A DNA stretch of 64,000 bases from Cadophora sp. MPI-SDFR-AT-0126 (lineage: Eukaryota; Ascomycota; Leotiomycetes; Helotiales; Ploettnerulaceae), in contig JAGMVK010000016.1 of the NCBI GenBank assembly GCA_020747065.1, forward strand, positions 682,001 to 746,000. Reading direction: 5' to 3'. The translations under genes were made by a program, and so were the position numbers. Under the pieces are notes generated by a model. That model worked only from the letters and a program-made list of their open reading frames with translations, had not been told where the DNA came from and made no database searches. Within the stretch, counting starts at the first letter, position 1. Every line of letters starts with the position of its first letter. This document shows positions 10,922-22,458 of the stretch, piece by piece.

Positions 10922-13358
10922 CTACCACCCAACCTGTTCCCTCAACGACTTCTCTTCCAAGGCCTTCACATGTGGCGGCTTGTACTTGTCAGCTGGGTCA
11001 CTCCACCCATTGTTCAAATGGTCCTGGTTCCAGTTGTCCGTGGTGCTTCCTTGAGGCTGTGCACTCTCTCCCCAACCGACTTCATCCTCTTCCTTCCAGT
11101 CCGTGCCATCATCCACAGTCTCCAACACCAATTCATCTTCCTCTTCCTCTTCGGCTCTCTCTTCAGATCTCTGCTCGTTCTCCTTGCGCCAAGTGGCGCT
11201 CCTACCAAACTCATCTGTTGCCTCAGACTTGCCCCAACGGCTCCAATTGCTCTTCCATCCGTTTGGCTTGGGAGCGACTCCAGCAGGACAATGATTATGC
11301 AGATACCTGCACTGTTCTGCCGTATTCTGGCAGGTTTCATTCGCCCAGTACCAGCATGTCTTGAAAGCTTTCGAAGTTCTCATAGACTCTCCATCACCTT
11401 GACCCAAAGCCAAGGGAGATGATGGTGTAGTGGCAATTTGAGCCTGGATCTGGGCCGTGGTGGGAGGAGAGATAGAATCGGCCAGAGCTCCCCAGGTGGG
11501 TTTGCCCATTCGAAGATTGGCAGGAGATGAGGTAGAATTAGGGAAGAATGAGTGAAGATCTCGGCACTCATCAGCAGTGAAACGACAACTTTTGTTTGGT
11601 GTTGCCCAAAACCAGCAAGTCGTCGTTTTGGGGGTAACAGGCTGGAGAGGTTCATTCATACTTGGTTTCTTGCTAGGACCAGTAGGAGGACTCGTGACGT
11701 TGCGAGATGCGAGCAGTTGTGCAAACTATCCAGATTAGCACTGTTGGTCAAATGTAGTAGGAAGCTTACCTTTTCATCGACCATCTTTGCGACCTCTTCT
11801 CTCGACACCATGTCTTCACTAGCAGAACTAACACTCTTCGTCTCATCCAAGACGGCATATCTAGATGCACCCAAACCACCAAAAGGCTTTGGCTTTGTGG
11901 GGATGACTGTAGGGTATCTGCTCGTGGCAGGCACATCGTCCCATTCAGCCGCATTCCTTCTCTCCATAGCATCAAGCCCATTTACGGTGCTGCTGATACT
12001 TGGTGTCCTCTGCGAGATTGCCCGTTGTTGTTCTACCAGTGGATCGGACTTCGGCGCAGCTGGGTTCTTCTTAAACACACTTTCAGCTATTTGACCTCTG
12101 AGGTTGGTTCGCATATTCTGCGCCTGATGAATTACGCCTGAAACATGCTTCAGAATCCGGATATGATCACCCGACTTGAGTTCAAGCTCGACAGTGCTCC
12201 GTTTTTGCTGGCTGCTTTGTGCAATGAGAATTGTGCCAGCTGCAACCTTTAATTGAGGGCCAGCAGACTTGGTTTTCTTGGTGGTAGTGACGATTCGAGA
12301 GGGAGAACGACGGTCCAATGGAACGAATGCGGGATTGTTGGGCTGAACAAGATCATTAACGCTTTTAGGTGGTCGGCCATAAGTCTTGACGAACTCGTTG
12401 GCAATGACCGGAAGCACTGGTTCTGGTGAGGGGATTTCGGGCAGTGGCTCTTGGACGTCGACTTCAGATGCCCATGATTGAATGCGATTTTCATGCTCGC
12501 TGGGAGTGGGGGCATATGTCGTTGGCTCGGAGGTATGAGAGCTTGGTGAAGGTGACTGTCCTCTGCGCTTCCCTTTCTTACCAGCCTTTGTGAGGTTCTG
12601 GTTGAAAGCCTTCACTTCATCCAATTGTGCTTGTGTATATCCGAGTGCGAGTCCACCGGCAGTTGGGATCTCAACCGCTTCGCGTTTTGGGATTTCGAGG
12701 GTTTCGGTAGGGGGTTCTTCGATGTTGGTAGGGGATGCAGTGGTTGTCAGGGTTTCGACGTCTGTTGACATCTCAATAGCCCAAGCTTCAGATTGCTGAG
12801 TGGGCTCGATTGGATTTGCAGTGGTGGTTTCAGCGGGAGTGTCCCATTGAGAAAAGTCGAACATCGCTGGGTCGGGTTCTGCCACTTTGGCCGGAACCTC
12901 GTCATCGGAAGAAGCTTCAATCGAGGTATCGTTCGAAATATCCTTTGAGGTTTCTGCCGGTTCGGTGGTAGATTCAGCACGGTCAGACTCAGTTGGGGTG
13001 TCGACTTGGGTCTCAGTGACCACAAAAGTATCCTCCCTCGCGGGGTCGAAGGACAAATTGGGCTTCATCTGGATGGTAAGGTCGTGTTTGTCGTTACCGT
13101 CGTCAAATGACATCAATTCCCCATCGAAGTTCCCATCGAGGAGCGAAGGACCATTTGTGAAGACGTACTTTCCTTTATGGATCAAGCCGTCGATTTTGAT
13201 CCATTCATCCTCAGTGAAGTAGGCAGCTCCATAGAGCATAAATAGGCCCTGAAGAGCTATGAGTATGCGGAACGCAGGAAGACACGATGGAACAGAGTTC
13301 CTACCATCTTCACTTGCTCCAACGCACGAGTAACGTGAGCAGACATGGGAGCAGCCAT
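10922..13358 (-). CDS. CCCH-type zinc-finger protein, 778 aa
   Basis: Three exons on the minus strand, 13305-13358, 11770-13248 and 10922-11725, joined in phase 0 by introns of 56 and 44 nt (GTAGGA...CTTCAG and GTAAGC...GATAG). Exon 1 starts MAAPMSAHVTRALEQVKM; the apparent long upstream frame is intron read-through. The middle, about residues 60-480, is low in complexity and rich in Ser, Thr, Glu and Pro. The C-terminal exon has two CCCH fingers: C-x9-C-x6-C-x3-H in a CWFW context and C-x7-C-x6-C-x3-H in a CWYW context, followed by an acidic stretch. Such fingers usually bind RNA or act in nuclear RNA processing or regulation; the target is unknown. Confidence 0.8.
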
Positions 13359-14325
13359 TGTTGGTATCGATTGCTAAATCGAGGGTTGAATGGTAATCTC
13401 TGGAGGAGTGATGAATATTATTGAGACCGGAACAAACACGATTGATCCTTTTCTGAGGCAAGGAAATGAAACGCCGCTGGACTATCTGTGGCCCGGCAAC
13501 CTTCCTTCACCCAATCCAGCCTACAAGGACTGAAAAGTTTTTGTCGTATCGGGCAGAATAATTTGAGCTTGGTTGTAGTAAGTACAGGATAAATTGACGG
13601 AAGGGCACCTGCCACCAGAGATTTGAAGTACTTTGATGTGATACTTTTGTACTTGGAAAACGAGGAGTCTCCCACGTCAAAGACAGGAGAAAAATGAGAA
13701 GGGGCCCCAGCTTGATAAAGTTCCATAATAATGATCGGCCACAATTCCAGGGTTCGCGTTGTGGGAGGACCCCCTGCAATCGCTTCATCTTTTGTGGATA
13801 TCCGCACATCTGTGCTCACCGCCTGGGTCCTTGGTCTAACACACCAATTGAATCTCTCCTTCTCCTGCGCGACCAAGGGCCAAACGGAACAGGCTTGGAA
13901 ATAGGAGGGCGGGCACCAATAAGAAGCATTGCTGTGATTATCATTTTGCTAGAAGACGCCGTTGGCGATAGAGTTGAATGGTAGTTTGAGCTGGTCGGGG
14001 AGAGATATTGGGGTTCCGGGTTGACGCGTTTGTGGAATAGAGAGACGCGATGTGTGCTCGGACCCCCTAGTCGCGTAGAGGTTCAATTTCATTTGCTTTT
14101 TCGAAGGTCAAACAATCGGATTCAATTGAATGAGCAGAAAATTCTTCAGCTGCACGAACCCCTAATCGGTAAATGTTCTCATGTATTGTACAGTCGACAC
14201 CATCTATCTACTCAATACAGAATTTGCAAGCTAGTATCTAGAGCTCACAGCTCTGCCCAACACGAGACCCCGCGTTTCAAACCCTCCATGTTTATCCCAT
14301 CCCTGTAACCCGTCCAACGTCAGCT
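13359..14325. other. Intergenic, upstream region of the CCCH gene
   Basis: Only short frames on both strands, none with domain-like sequence. Confidence 0.5.
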
Positions 14326-14687
14326 CTAGCAGTATCGATGCGAATTCCTTCTCAACTGCCGTTCTTCCATACTCTGAGTCGGAACTGGAAGATATCAAAA
14401 GTCAGCGTCATTCCGTGATGCCGTACGGATCCGGTAACCGACTCACACCCTGGCCAGAAATTGGTGTTTGCCTCCCTTCGTTCCTCCTCCCTTGCCAGCT
14501 TCTCCCTTCTGAATATCCAGAAGACGGCAGCGACGACGACGACGAAGCCCATGACTGTGACGAGGATTGAGGCAATCGTTAGCGCCGACCAGTCGTTTGT
14601 TGGATTCGAATTGGCGTATGGCGAACTTGGAGAAGGGATCGATGTGGAGTTGAAAATGACATCTGTGGCTGTTGAAGTTGCCGACAT
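14326..14687 (-). CDS. Small single-pass membrane protein
   Basis: Exon 1 is 14447-14687. A GTGAGT...GCTGAC...TTCCAG intron (14385-14446) joins it to 14326-14384, giving 99 aa; without splicing the frame stays open and would give 111 aa ending at 14352. A Ser/Thr-rich N-terminus of about 30 residues precedes one membrane segment (about 35-60, containing LVTVMGFVVVVAAVFWIF) and a basic Arg/Glu tail. This layout suits a small plasma-membrane or secretory-pathway protein with its tail in the cytosol. No family recognised; existence of the gene is moderately supported by the membrane segment plus splice signals. Confidence 0.45.
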
Positions 14688-16098
14688 GATGAACTGCGGA
14701 TTTGGGATGCAGAAGTTCTATGTGAGATGAGAGTTTGAGAGAGTTTTCGCTTGAGATCGTTGATTTTGGAAGAGGCCGGTGTCAAGAAAAGGAACGATCA
14801 ATACCTTTTAACAGATCCAGCAGAGGGTTGATGCAAGGGCGGCATGTCCATATATCGAGGGATGGGATATCTCAAGAGAAGAGCATTCAGAGTTTGGATG
14901 CACTGAGACAGGTTACATCCGCTCAATCCCTCCCTTGGTAACACATCTGGCAAACCTGCTCACATTGACCCTTTCCAGAGTCCTATTGAGATCTCCATTA
15001 CATTTCATTGCGAAAGGAGTCGATGAGCTACCATGCTCAAGCAAACAGACCTAGCATGGTTTGGAGGCCTGCAGTCTACAACCAAGCTTTCCTGATATTT
15101 GGAGAGATTGGCATTCAATTTGTGACACTTGACAGGCTCATCTCAACGGTTGTGCCACGTTGCTAGCATGCGTTTGATGCAAAAAGCCGCGAATCGAAAT
15201 CAGACTGAACGGTTGACGGCGATTGCAGCATTCAGAGACATGACAGGCAAGGAAGTAGGGGTAGAGGAAGTGGAAGTGGAAACAACTTCACCGTCCGAAA
15301 GGAAAGGTGTCTCTGAAGAAAGAAAAAAAGGAAGTTGTCAATTGTTGGGTCTACCCCAAAAGTTGATTAAGAGGGTCTCGCGAAGTGTAAGAAGAGCTGC
15401 CAGCAACTTCCAAAAGTCAGCATCGCTCCACGAGACTTCTGAGACGCAGTAGTTAGAAGTCTGCCCCTTCATGGAAGAGGAGGGAGGTTTACATGTCGCT
15501 GCCCAGCCTTGGATAGCCAACCAGACTTGCCAACTCTTCAACACTCCCTCGTTTCGGCTTGTTGCCTTCTTCGTTGTTACTTCCGACCAAAGTACTTCTA
15601 TGAGAAGACCCGGTACCAAGCGGCCCCTATTTTCAAGGGTGATTGACATGATTCAATCTGAACGCGACCCTGCGAGGGTAGGTCCACAACCGCACCATTT
15701 CTTTTGCTGTTACTCGAAACTTTCATTTGATTTGGGCAGAGATCAAAGTACCAGCTTGTTTGCTATTCATTGCAATTTCTTTGTAGTCATTGTCCTGGTG
15801 TGTCAATTTGCCTAGCGTTCCTTTTGGCGACGGTCAATCGTACACTGTCTTCCTTATGCCCTTGTTACAACTCGATGGGTTCTTCAAAAAATTCAACAAA
15901 GACTTAAGAATCGTATCTACAATGCCATTGTCAAAATCTAGCATCTTTATGTTGATGAACACTCTGCATCCAATGACGATCCATCTTGCCACTGTTTTAA
16001 AAACATTTGGCTGCGGAAATCTCCAGAACAGTACTGCCCTCACACATATATAAAACCCTCCCCATACCTCTCAAATCCTTCTCTCCCCACCCACAACC
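14688..16098. other. Intergenic, no supported gene
   Basis: Several short frames but no domain or convincing exon structure; the right end carries the TATA box of the next gene. Confidence 0.5.
16047..16055 (+). promoter_or_regulatory. TATA box
   Basis: TATATAAAA located 44 nt before the ATG at 16099, in a pyrimidine-rich leader typical of strongly transcribed fungal genes. Confidence 0.5.
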
Positions 16099-16437
16099 AT
16101 GCATCATACACTCCCAACCATGCTTGCCTTCCAAGCACCCTACACGTCTACAGCTTATCCCTACCAGCCGGAAGAGGAGTATTGCGACTTCTGCTCGACG
16201 TCGCCCTGCTCCTGTGGCTGGGCCGAGGACAACGAGACGATCCCCACCCAACCTCAACCAGACAATGGCGGCGCCGTCGGCTGCATGCTCAGTCCGTTCT
16301 GGCCAGTTCCGCGCGGAGGACCGACGCGCCCACGTCCTGTCAAGAGATCCGTGACGCCGGAAGATCGTGATCAACCTAAGCCTCCGCCCCCAAAGCCCCT
16401 GCCTCCCATGCTCCCTCCTAATCCTTACCCGTCGTGA
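16099..16437 (+). CDS. Small Pro-rich, Cys-containing hypothetical protein
   Basis: Single exon of 112 aa. A compact cysteine cluster, CDFCSTSPCSCGW, lies at about residues 29-41, followed by a proline-rich C-terminal third with a run of PPPPKP. There is no signal peptide, so the cysteines may bind a metal or a partner in the cytosol. The upstream TATA box and CT-rich leader support transcription. No family recognised. Confidence 0.5.
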   Translation: MHHTLPTMLAFQAPYTSTAYPYQPEEEYCDFCSTSPCSCGWAEDNETIPTQPQPDNGGAVGCMLSPFWPVPRGGPTRPRPVKRSVTPEDRDQPKPPPPKPLPPMLPPNPYPS

Positions 16438-16963
16438 GTTCGCTGGATGTTGTTTGGTTGATCTGCTGGTTGGATTGACTGACTGACTCCTGGGAGGGGA
16501 GGAACATTAGGGCGGTAGGCAGAGCTTTGAGTGGCTGTTTGATCTTATCCTGTAGGCATTTTCAAAGGTGCAGCGTTTCGTTACAGTCTTTCGTTACTTT
16601 TCCCTATAGAAAATGAGCCCAGTGGCTCAAAGAAGAGAATCAAAACCTTATTCCCTGTAGAAAATCCTGCCTCGTCACCTGCCCTTCCATTCACTGAAAT
16701 TGTGACAGTTTGCGTCCCTCTCTGCCGTAGAACCCATCCGGACTTAGGGTTCAGGGAGTACTTTGACTTCAGGCATTATAAAACTAAAACTATGTAAACA
16801 AGAGTAAATCTCAATAATTGTTTGAGAGTTATGTGCTATGGCTATCCAATATTCCTTCAAAACAACGTTCACTGTCGTGATTTGATTCGTGGTAAGGAAC
16901 TATATCTTACGGCAGAAAAGCAGAGTGATGAAAAGAACGGTGTTTGAAAAGACTTGTAACATT
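16438..16963. other. Intergenic between convergent genes
   Basis: 3' flanks of the small Pro-rich gene and the C2H2 gene. Nothing else seen. Confidence 0.5.
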
Positions 16964-18397
16964 CTAATTCGACAATAGCATGAGGCCACTGAACCCGAGA
17001 GCTTTCAGCTGCTCCTCCACGAAGGCAATCGCTTTGCTATACAAATCAGGCCCGCCTTCACACTTCCCGCTCTCTAGATGCTGAGTCAATCCACCCAAAG
17101 TCGAGAAGTGTCTAGCCTTTGATAGGTCTAGTGGTTTGGCCTCTGAGATGAGTGACAAGGGGCAATGGAAGATCTTCGGAGCGTGAGCTGCTGAATTTAC
17201 ATGCGCTTGGTAGGCTCTCATAGTGCGGAATGGTTTGCGGCTGGGTCCACAGAGTTGACAGTGCAGTTTCGGAGATCTGAAGTCTCTACGTGAAACAGCA
17301 TTGAGGTCTGTATCGAACGAAAGTGTGTTTGGCGATACATGAACGAGATCTTCGCTGACGAACGACCATTCACTGACATTATCACTATATGTAGGAGTTA
17401 ATACAGCACCACCGATGATTGACCAGTCGCTATGGCTAGTAGTAGGTGTTAATGGTCCACCGCCATCAGCGGACCATTCGCTGATGTTGTCGTCGTCATC
17501 ATCAGGAATTGGAGGAAGTGGTGTGGAGTGATCTTCAGGTGGATTTCCGGATGACGACTCGACGACATATGAGAGGTGCGAAGTGTGACTTTGATGGTTA
17601 GCTGTAAACGAATGCTACGGGAGAGGGAGGAAGTAGTACTTAGCAGATGTATGTTCAAAGGAGTGAATCGATTCAACTGCCTCAACCGATGTAATATAAC
17701 GATTCCGATCGTGGGCGAAAACGAGTTGGTGCATCTTGGCTCGAGTCATTCCCGAGCTACAGCAGCCGCTCTCAAGATGATTCAGGAGGGCAGATGGCAT
17801 CGCGAACTTCTTGTGGCATTCTTCGCCAGCTGGGCAAGGAATGCAACGAGGAGGTTCATGGCTTGGCTTATGCCCTTTTAGCTGTTTCTTGTGATTGAAT
17901 GCCTCGTGGCACTTGTTGCACTTGTATAGGAGATTGCGAGAGCTGCTCGACGTCGGGAGTCCGACTTTGCGAATATGCTTCTTCCCTGAGAAATGTCTTC
18001 GGAAAAGCTTTTGGTTTCGAAGCGACTCATCGCAGTCGCAGCAATGATAACTCAAGGTTTCTTGATTGGTGTACTCTCGATCGCAGTCACAGCAGTGATG
18101 TGGAGTCGTATGCGTAGTAGTTCGTGCATGCGTGAGATGCTCTCCAAGATTCGGAAAGTAGATATCACACTCTCGACAATAGCAGTGTTCTGTAATCTGA
18201 CGATGGCTCTGCAGCTCTGCTAGACCAAGAAATCTTTCTTTACATTGCTTGCACTTTGGATGCTCGTCCCATCTATGCTTGAGGGCTGTCTTTCGATCGG
18301 GGAATTGGAGGCTGCAAGTGGGGCAACTGAATGATTTCGTGGTCGCCGAAGCAGGCACGATCAACGGATTGATGATCTTCCCTGAGCGTAGACGCAT
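16964..18397 (-). CDS. Multi-C2H2 zinc-finger protein, 460 aa
   Basis: Two exons on the minus strand, 17640-18397 and 16964-17588. The 51-nt intron runs GTACTA...GCTAAC...AAAG and joins phases 2 and 1. Exon 1 holds a chain of Cys/His pairs, starting with C-x2-C-x12-H-x4-H near residue 25 and continuing as CKQC, CREC, CCDCD, CCDCD and CNKC fingers. Exon 2 has an acidic linker (about 275-330), another CQLCG finger and a conserved-looking C-terminal block with LGGLTQHLESG. This pattern of partly degenerate fingers with a terminal HLESG-type block is common in fungal C2H2 proteins of unknown role. Probably a nuclear nucleic-acid-binding protein. Confidence 0.8.
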
Positions 18398-19606
18398 GCT
18401 GCTGAAGCGTGGCAGGGGATAAGAAATCGATACTATTTTGATTCACTCAGAGAGTTCTTGGAGTATTTATGTTCATGGGAGCCATGAGATTGTGGATGGA
18501 ATGCGGGGCTGGAATGCGGGGATGGAATGTAGGGATGGAATGGGGCCATGGCGATATCCCCAAAGGAGAACACACCGCACCTAGTCGAGCTTGTCAGCTT
18601 CTTGTATGAAAGCAAGTTGCAGTGGGTCTTGTCCTTATCTACACCAGATATTCTGCTTTATTCTTAAGTCAATTTGTGGAGGAACCTCGAGAATTTCAGG
18701 CGTTTCATTGGAAGAACAACTTTACTGCCTGATCAGGTTGGACGAGACCTACTGCAAACCCCCTTTCGTCCCACGATGGTGAGCGAGCTGGCGAAGTCAG
18801 TAAAGGCCCGATCCGAAACGAATTGGTGAGATGCTGGAGGAGGAGATATACAGAGCCATGCAAACTGGTCCTCTTCAAAAACAAACCGAACCCAAGCTTC
18901 TATGACCAATAACTGAATGTTAAAATAGACGAGTGAGACGACCTTACCAATCGGCGGAAACACGCATGTAGGAGAGCACCAGCTGGAGAGGTCGGGAAAT
19001 TGCTTCTTCACTTATCTATGAAATTCTCGCTTGCCCCTCAAGGCGCCATCTGATATAAATTCGACAACCTGTCGCTGTTCATTCATGATACCATTGAATT
19101 GGCACTCCTCAATCAACTTAAGTTTTCCATTTGGACCATTGCCCGATCCCTGACCACAAACGGCAGCGGACACTCCAAGAAGTGAAACAACTTATCGCCC
19201 TCCTTTGCCGCATCTGGGACCCGACCCCCTCTTCCCAACCAAAATCGGCAAAATCGTCTTAAAACCTATGGAATAATGCACCGATTCCGAAATTTTGCAG
19301 GAGCTGCTCGGGTACTTGAGTTTCCATGCCCACCCTATGGAGGAGGACAAGGCAAGCTGGTTTAGCGTTGCTCAACGTGACTTCCTCAACCAGTGGCCCG
19401 AACTCCTTACAACCGCGCTCTAGATCCCGAGGACGCGCTGATTTACACCATTCACCCGATTGAAAAAGGCAAAAGATCAGAAGCTTGAAAGGCTCAATTA
19501 GAAATTTCCCTTAGCCACTGACCAGCAGACAAGTGCACCATTTCTGGATCCAAGGAGTAAGCTCCTATACCCAAAACCTCATTCATTTGAGCACCTGGAC
19601 TTTCAT
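18398..19606. other. Intergenic with possible decayed coding fragments
   Basis: Most of this stretch has no open gene. On the plus strand, about 19150-19430, short protein-like pieces (for example LQEVKQLIALLCRIWDP, then EEDKASWFSVAQRDFLNQWP) are broken by stops, suggesting a degraded gene or unrecognised small exons. No family recognised. Confidence 0.3.
18494..18546. repeat. Short imperfect tandem repeat
   Basis: About four units of GGATGGAATGCGG-type sequence in the upstream region of the C2H2 gene. Confidence 0.6.
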
Positions 19607-19936
19607 TCAGCCATTATAGCCTTGAAATATGATCCTAGGAATATCATTCCTTTCGGAATCAGTTTCTGGGGGAGCAATTGAGTTGTCTTTAGGCAGGAGT
19701 ATCTCGCGGGTCATGCCTGACCTTGCCTCAAACGAGGGCTTCAGAATATTGACCTCTCTCGCAGCCATGGCTCTTCTGAACTCCCTTTTCAGGTCTTCTT
19801 GGACTCCATGTGGCCCCCAACTCAATATATCCGTTTCGAGGGAACGAAATTCCTCAGCTAGCTCATTAATCGGCCCTTCTCCAACCGACAGATATACTTT
19901 CCTGGTCGGTGCTCTTTTGACCTGTGCAACAATCGC
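19607..19936 (-). pseudogene. In-frame continuation of the NLR after its stop codon
   Basis: Directly after the TAG that ends the NLR frame (19937-19939), the same frame stays open for 109 more codons to a stop at 19607. It reads as normal protein: it starts AIVAQVKRAP and later contains WGPHGVQEDLKREFRR. In related fungal NACHT proteins this region normally continues the chain. The TAG could come from CAG by one C-to-T change. Either the gene is truncated in this strain or the upstream protein really ends there. Confidence 0.45.
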
Positions 19937-22038
19937 CTAACAGATATATCGAGACGCGTCAAAAGTCTCCCCTTGCTTATCTTTGCTTAGCCACTCCTGC
20001 AATCTTTTCTTCGTCTTCGATTCTTCAATGAAGTCCCGCACAGTCCTGTGGAGGAAGTCGACTTTGTACTGGAAGTAAGCATCTATCTTTGGGGATTCTA
20101 TGATGTCAAGCAGATCTGTACATCTTGCATTGACTCTTCGCTGCGTTTTTCGTATCATGTCTTCCACTTGCATCTCTGAGGCCGGCTCGATCGCATTTAG
20201 GGCTCCGAAATTAAAGTTCTGCTCCTCGATAAAAGCAAACATCATCAAGTAAGGTTGCCGACGTGTACGTAACATAACTTGGTATATTTTGGTAGCCTCC
20301 GGTCGATATACTTTCTCAACCGAATCTAGCATTCGCTCAAAATACTCGTTCAAGTCATCGGGTAGTTCTGTGAGCCTTTCCTGAAGAGTTTTAAGCGAAT
20401 CCTCGCTTTTGATCCCCCTGATCGAGGATCTTACGACCAGATCGACCCACAAGAAAACTCCCGCAGCTTTGGTGACGACGGTGTCAACAAGTGTTTGGCT
20501 GTCCTGTTGGTTTTCTCTCGTCCATCGCTTGAATATCTCCTGCCCTGAAAGCTGTTTAGAAACGAAGGTCTTAATATCCGCCGCGTTCATTTCTTCCAGG
20601 TATATAGACCTCCCGCGGAACCCAGTGTCTTCCCCGAATGCAATCTGGAACTCGTTCCATTTTCCACTCGAAATACAGTACTTGGTATCCACAGATGTCG
20701 GTAATCTTCGTACTAAGCTTATAATCTGCTCAGGAGGACCTTTGAACTCATCAAGGCCGTCGATGAAGAAAAAGTACTTCATGTTGTTCTCCTCCCAGTT
20801 CATCGCTGCATCGATGGTTTGGAGTAGCTCGTCGGTATTCCAGAGATCAAATGTCGTTTTACCACCAGTGTACCGCTCCCATCGGAGGGTACATGCATGG
20901 TGGATAACAGTTGGATTCGACACTAGAATATCGAAAACCAATGCCCGGAGAAAACCGATCTCGTTTTTCAACATATCGGAACCCCCAGATATCCAGAAGT
21001 AGAATTGAGACTTGAACAACGTTTTAGGACTTGCCCACTCGCTGAGATATCTCATGACTGTATCGTCCGTCCATAGATGCTTCATCAGTGTCGACTTGCC
21101 AGAACCAGGTTTCCCACTAATCCAAAATAAATTGTCGCCTGATTCTCTGCTTTTCAACCATTCAGTGAAATGTACAGTCTTTCCAGAGCTTTGGTTGATG
21201 GATGAATTGGTCATCCACTGAAGTGTATTTTCTGTGGCAGGGTGAATATGATCGCGCCTATCTTGTCTTTCGGCGAAGTTCAGGCTCGCTAGAAGCTGCG
21301 TTTTGTGATTGACATCGACTGTGTGCTCGTGAAAATAGCCCATAAGCGACTCAACAGTATGAGAACTTGTAGCCCGAGAGGCGGATATCCGAGATTTTCG
21401 AATTCGGTCGATGATATCATTTTTCGCTGCCTTGATCTGAATGATGAGGTCAGTACCCATGCGCACATTCTGTTGAGTAAGGTGGTCGAGCGCTTGGTAG
21501 ATTGTCGAGGTTCGTTCACTTACTGCCATAACTGTCAGAAAATTATCGCTTGATGCTTATCTGGTAAGCTTGGATGAGGCGGGTGGATTACTTACTTGAG
21601 CATGCAGAGAATATACGTGTGAACTTCCTGCCTCAGGACTGCCAGCCTCTCCTTCAATTCTTCAAAAATGGGACTCTTCAACAGAATTTTGGAACTTCTC
21701 CCCACTGACTTGAACACTCTGATGATCTGCCCACCTATCTTCTTATCTGGAGAAGCGGGCAGTCCCAATTGAAGGTTATTTAAAAGAAGGCGCAATTCGG
21801 TTGCAGCAGCCTTACATTCGCTCACGATCTTTCTCAGACCCAGATCAGACAATTCTGGGGTTGAGCACTTGTCTGTTATGTCGGTCAATCTTTGAGCCTG
21901 GTCCTGCAATTCTGAATGATGTGCTGATACCCCAGATTCGGACTGGTACAGCTCTCGCGTGGTCGTAATAAGCTTGGCGCCAAAGTCAACAAACTGAAGC
22001 GTAGCGCAAACTACCGCCAGTGCACTCAGGGGCTCCAT
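19937..22038 (-). CDS. NACHT-domain NLR (STAND) protein, 684 aa up to first stop
   Basis: Exons 21596-22038 and 19937-21548; the 47-nt intron (GTAAGT...CAAG) joins phases 2 and 1. Residues 1-150 are a helical N-terminal domain starting MEPLSALAVVCATLQFVDFG, of the kind found at the head of fungal NLRs (HeLo-like or related). A NACHT-type NTPase follows, with Walker A GKPGSGKST (293-301) and Walker B FFFIDGLDEF (about 407-416), then the conserved FLHRTVRDFIEE block near the end. Fungal NLRs sense non-self or invasion signals and can trigger cell death. No ankyrin, TPR or WD repeats are encoded before the stop, and coding-like sequence continues past it, so the sensor part may be lost. Confidence 0.85.
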
Positions 22039-22458
22039 ATTTAAGGAGATTGAAAGAAGTGGATATCGTTCATGGACTACTACAGTCTGTCCGTGTAAGG
22101 AATCTTCGACTTGTAGTGCTATACGATGTCGTTGGAGGTCGCTTCCATGTGTTGCTTCAGCAAGGCAGATATGGGATGTCTCAGTTGGCCTGCAAGCGTG
22201 TCAGGCATCTTTGCAGGCGGCCGCAGCTTCCCAGGCTGGCCAATCAGGACAGAATATAAGATACCTAAAATAACCGAAGAGAGTGAGGGTCTATTGTTTC
22301 CAATTTCGTTCCAGTGAGAATCGAAGAAAGGCACATCAGTTGATGAAGATATTTCTTGCAGAGTAGCCTATAATTTGTCTCGTTACAGGGTGCGTTTCGC
22401 TACGCTGGGACAGACGTTACATCTTCTTCCGTGTCTACTCGCGCCTTCAACCTCCTCA
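22039..22458. other. Short intergenic region holding a solo transposon end
   Basis: Upstream region of the NLR gene and 3' flank of the MFS gene; contains the 46-bp repeat at 22374-22419, otherwise nothing. Confidence 0.5.
22374..22419. repeat. Solo copy of the 46-bp transposon terminal repeat
   Basis: From TTTGTCTCG to GACGTTA this segment matches, in the same orientation, the right terminal repeat of the element at 30201-34785, with a few substitutions. No partner end was found nearby, so it is a remnant or excision scar just 3' of the MFS gene. Confidence 0.7.

Noticed and set aside
10561..10932. Minus-strand frame of 123 codons with a hydrophobic start
   Set aside because: It begins only with TTG, overlaps the stop of the CCCH gene on the same strand and has no recognised domain; more likely 3' untranslated sequence.
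11656..13461. Single long frame as a separate 601-aa protein
   Set aside because: Its two ends are intron read-through; clear splice sites join the central part to a short first exon and to the zinc-finger exon.
13418..13876. Minus-strand frame of 152 codons upstream of the CCCH gene
   Set aside because: Lies in the probable leader of that gene and has no domain-like sequence.
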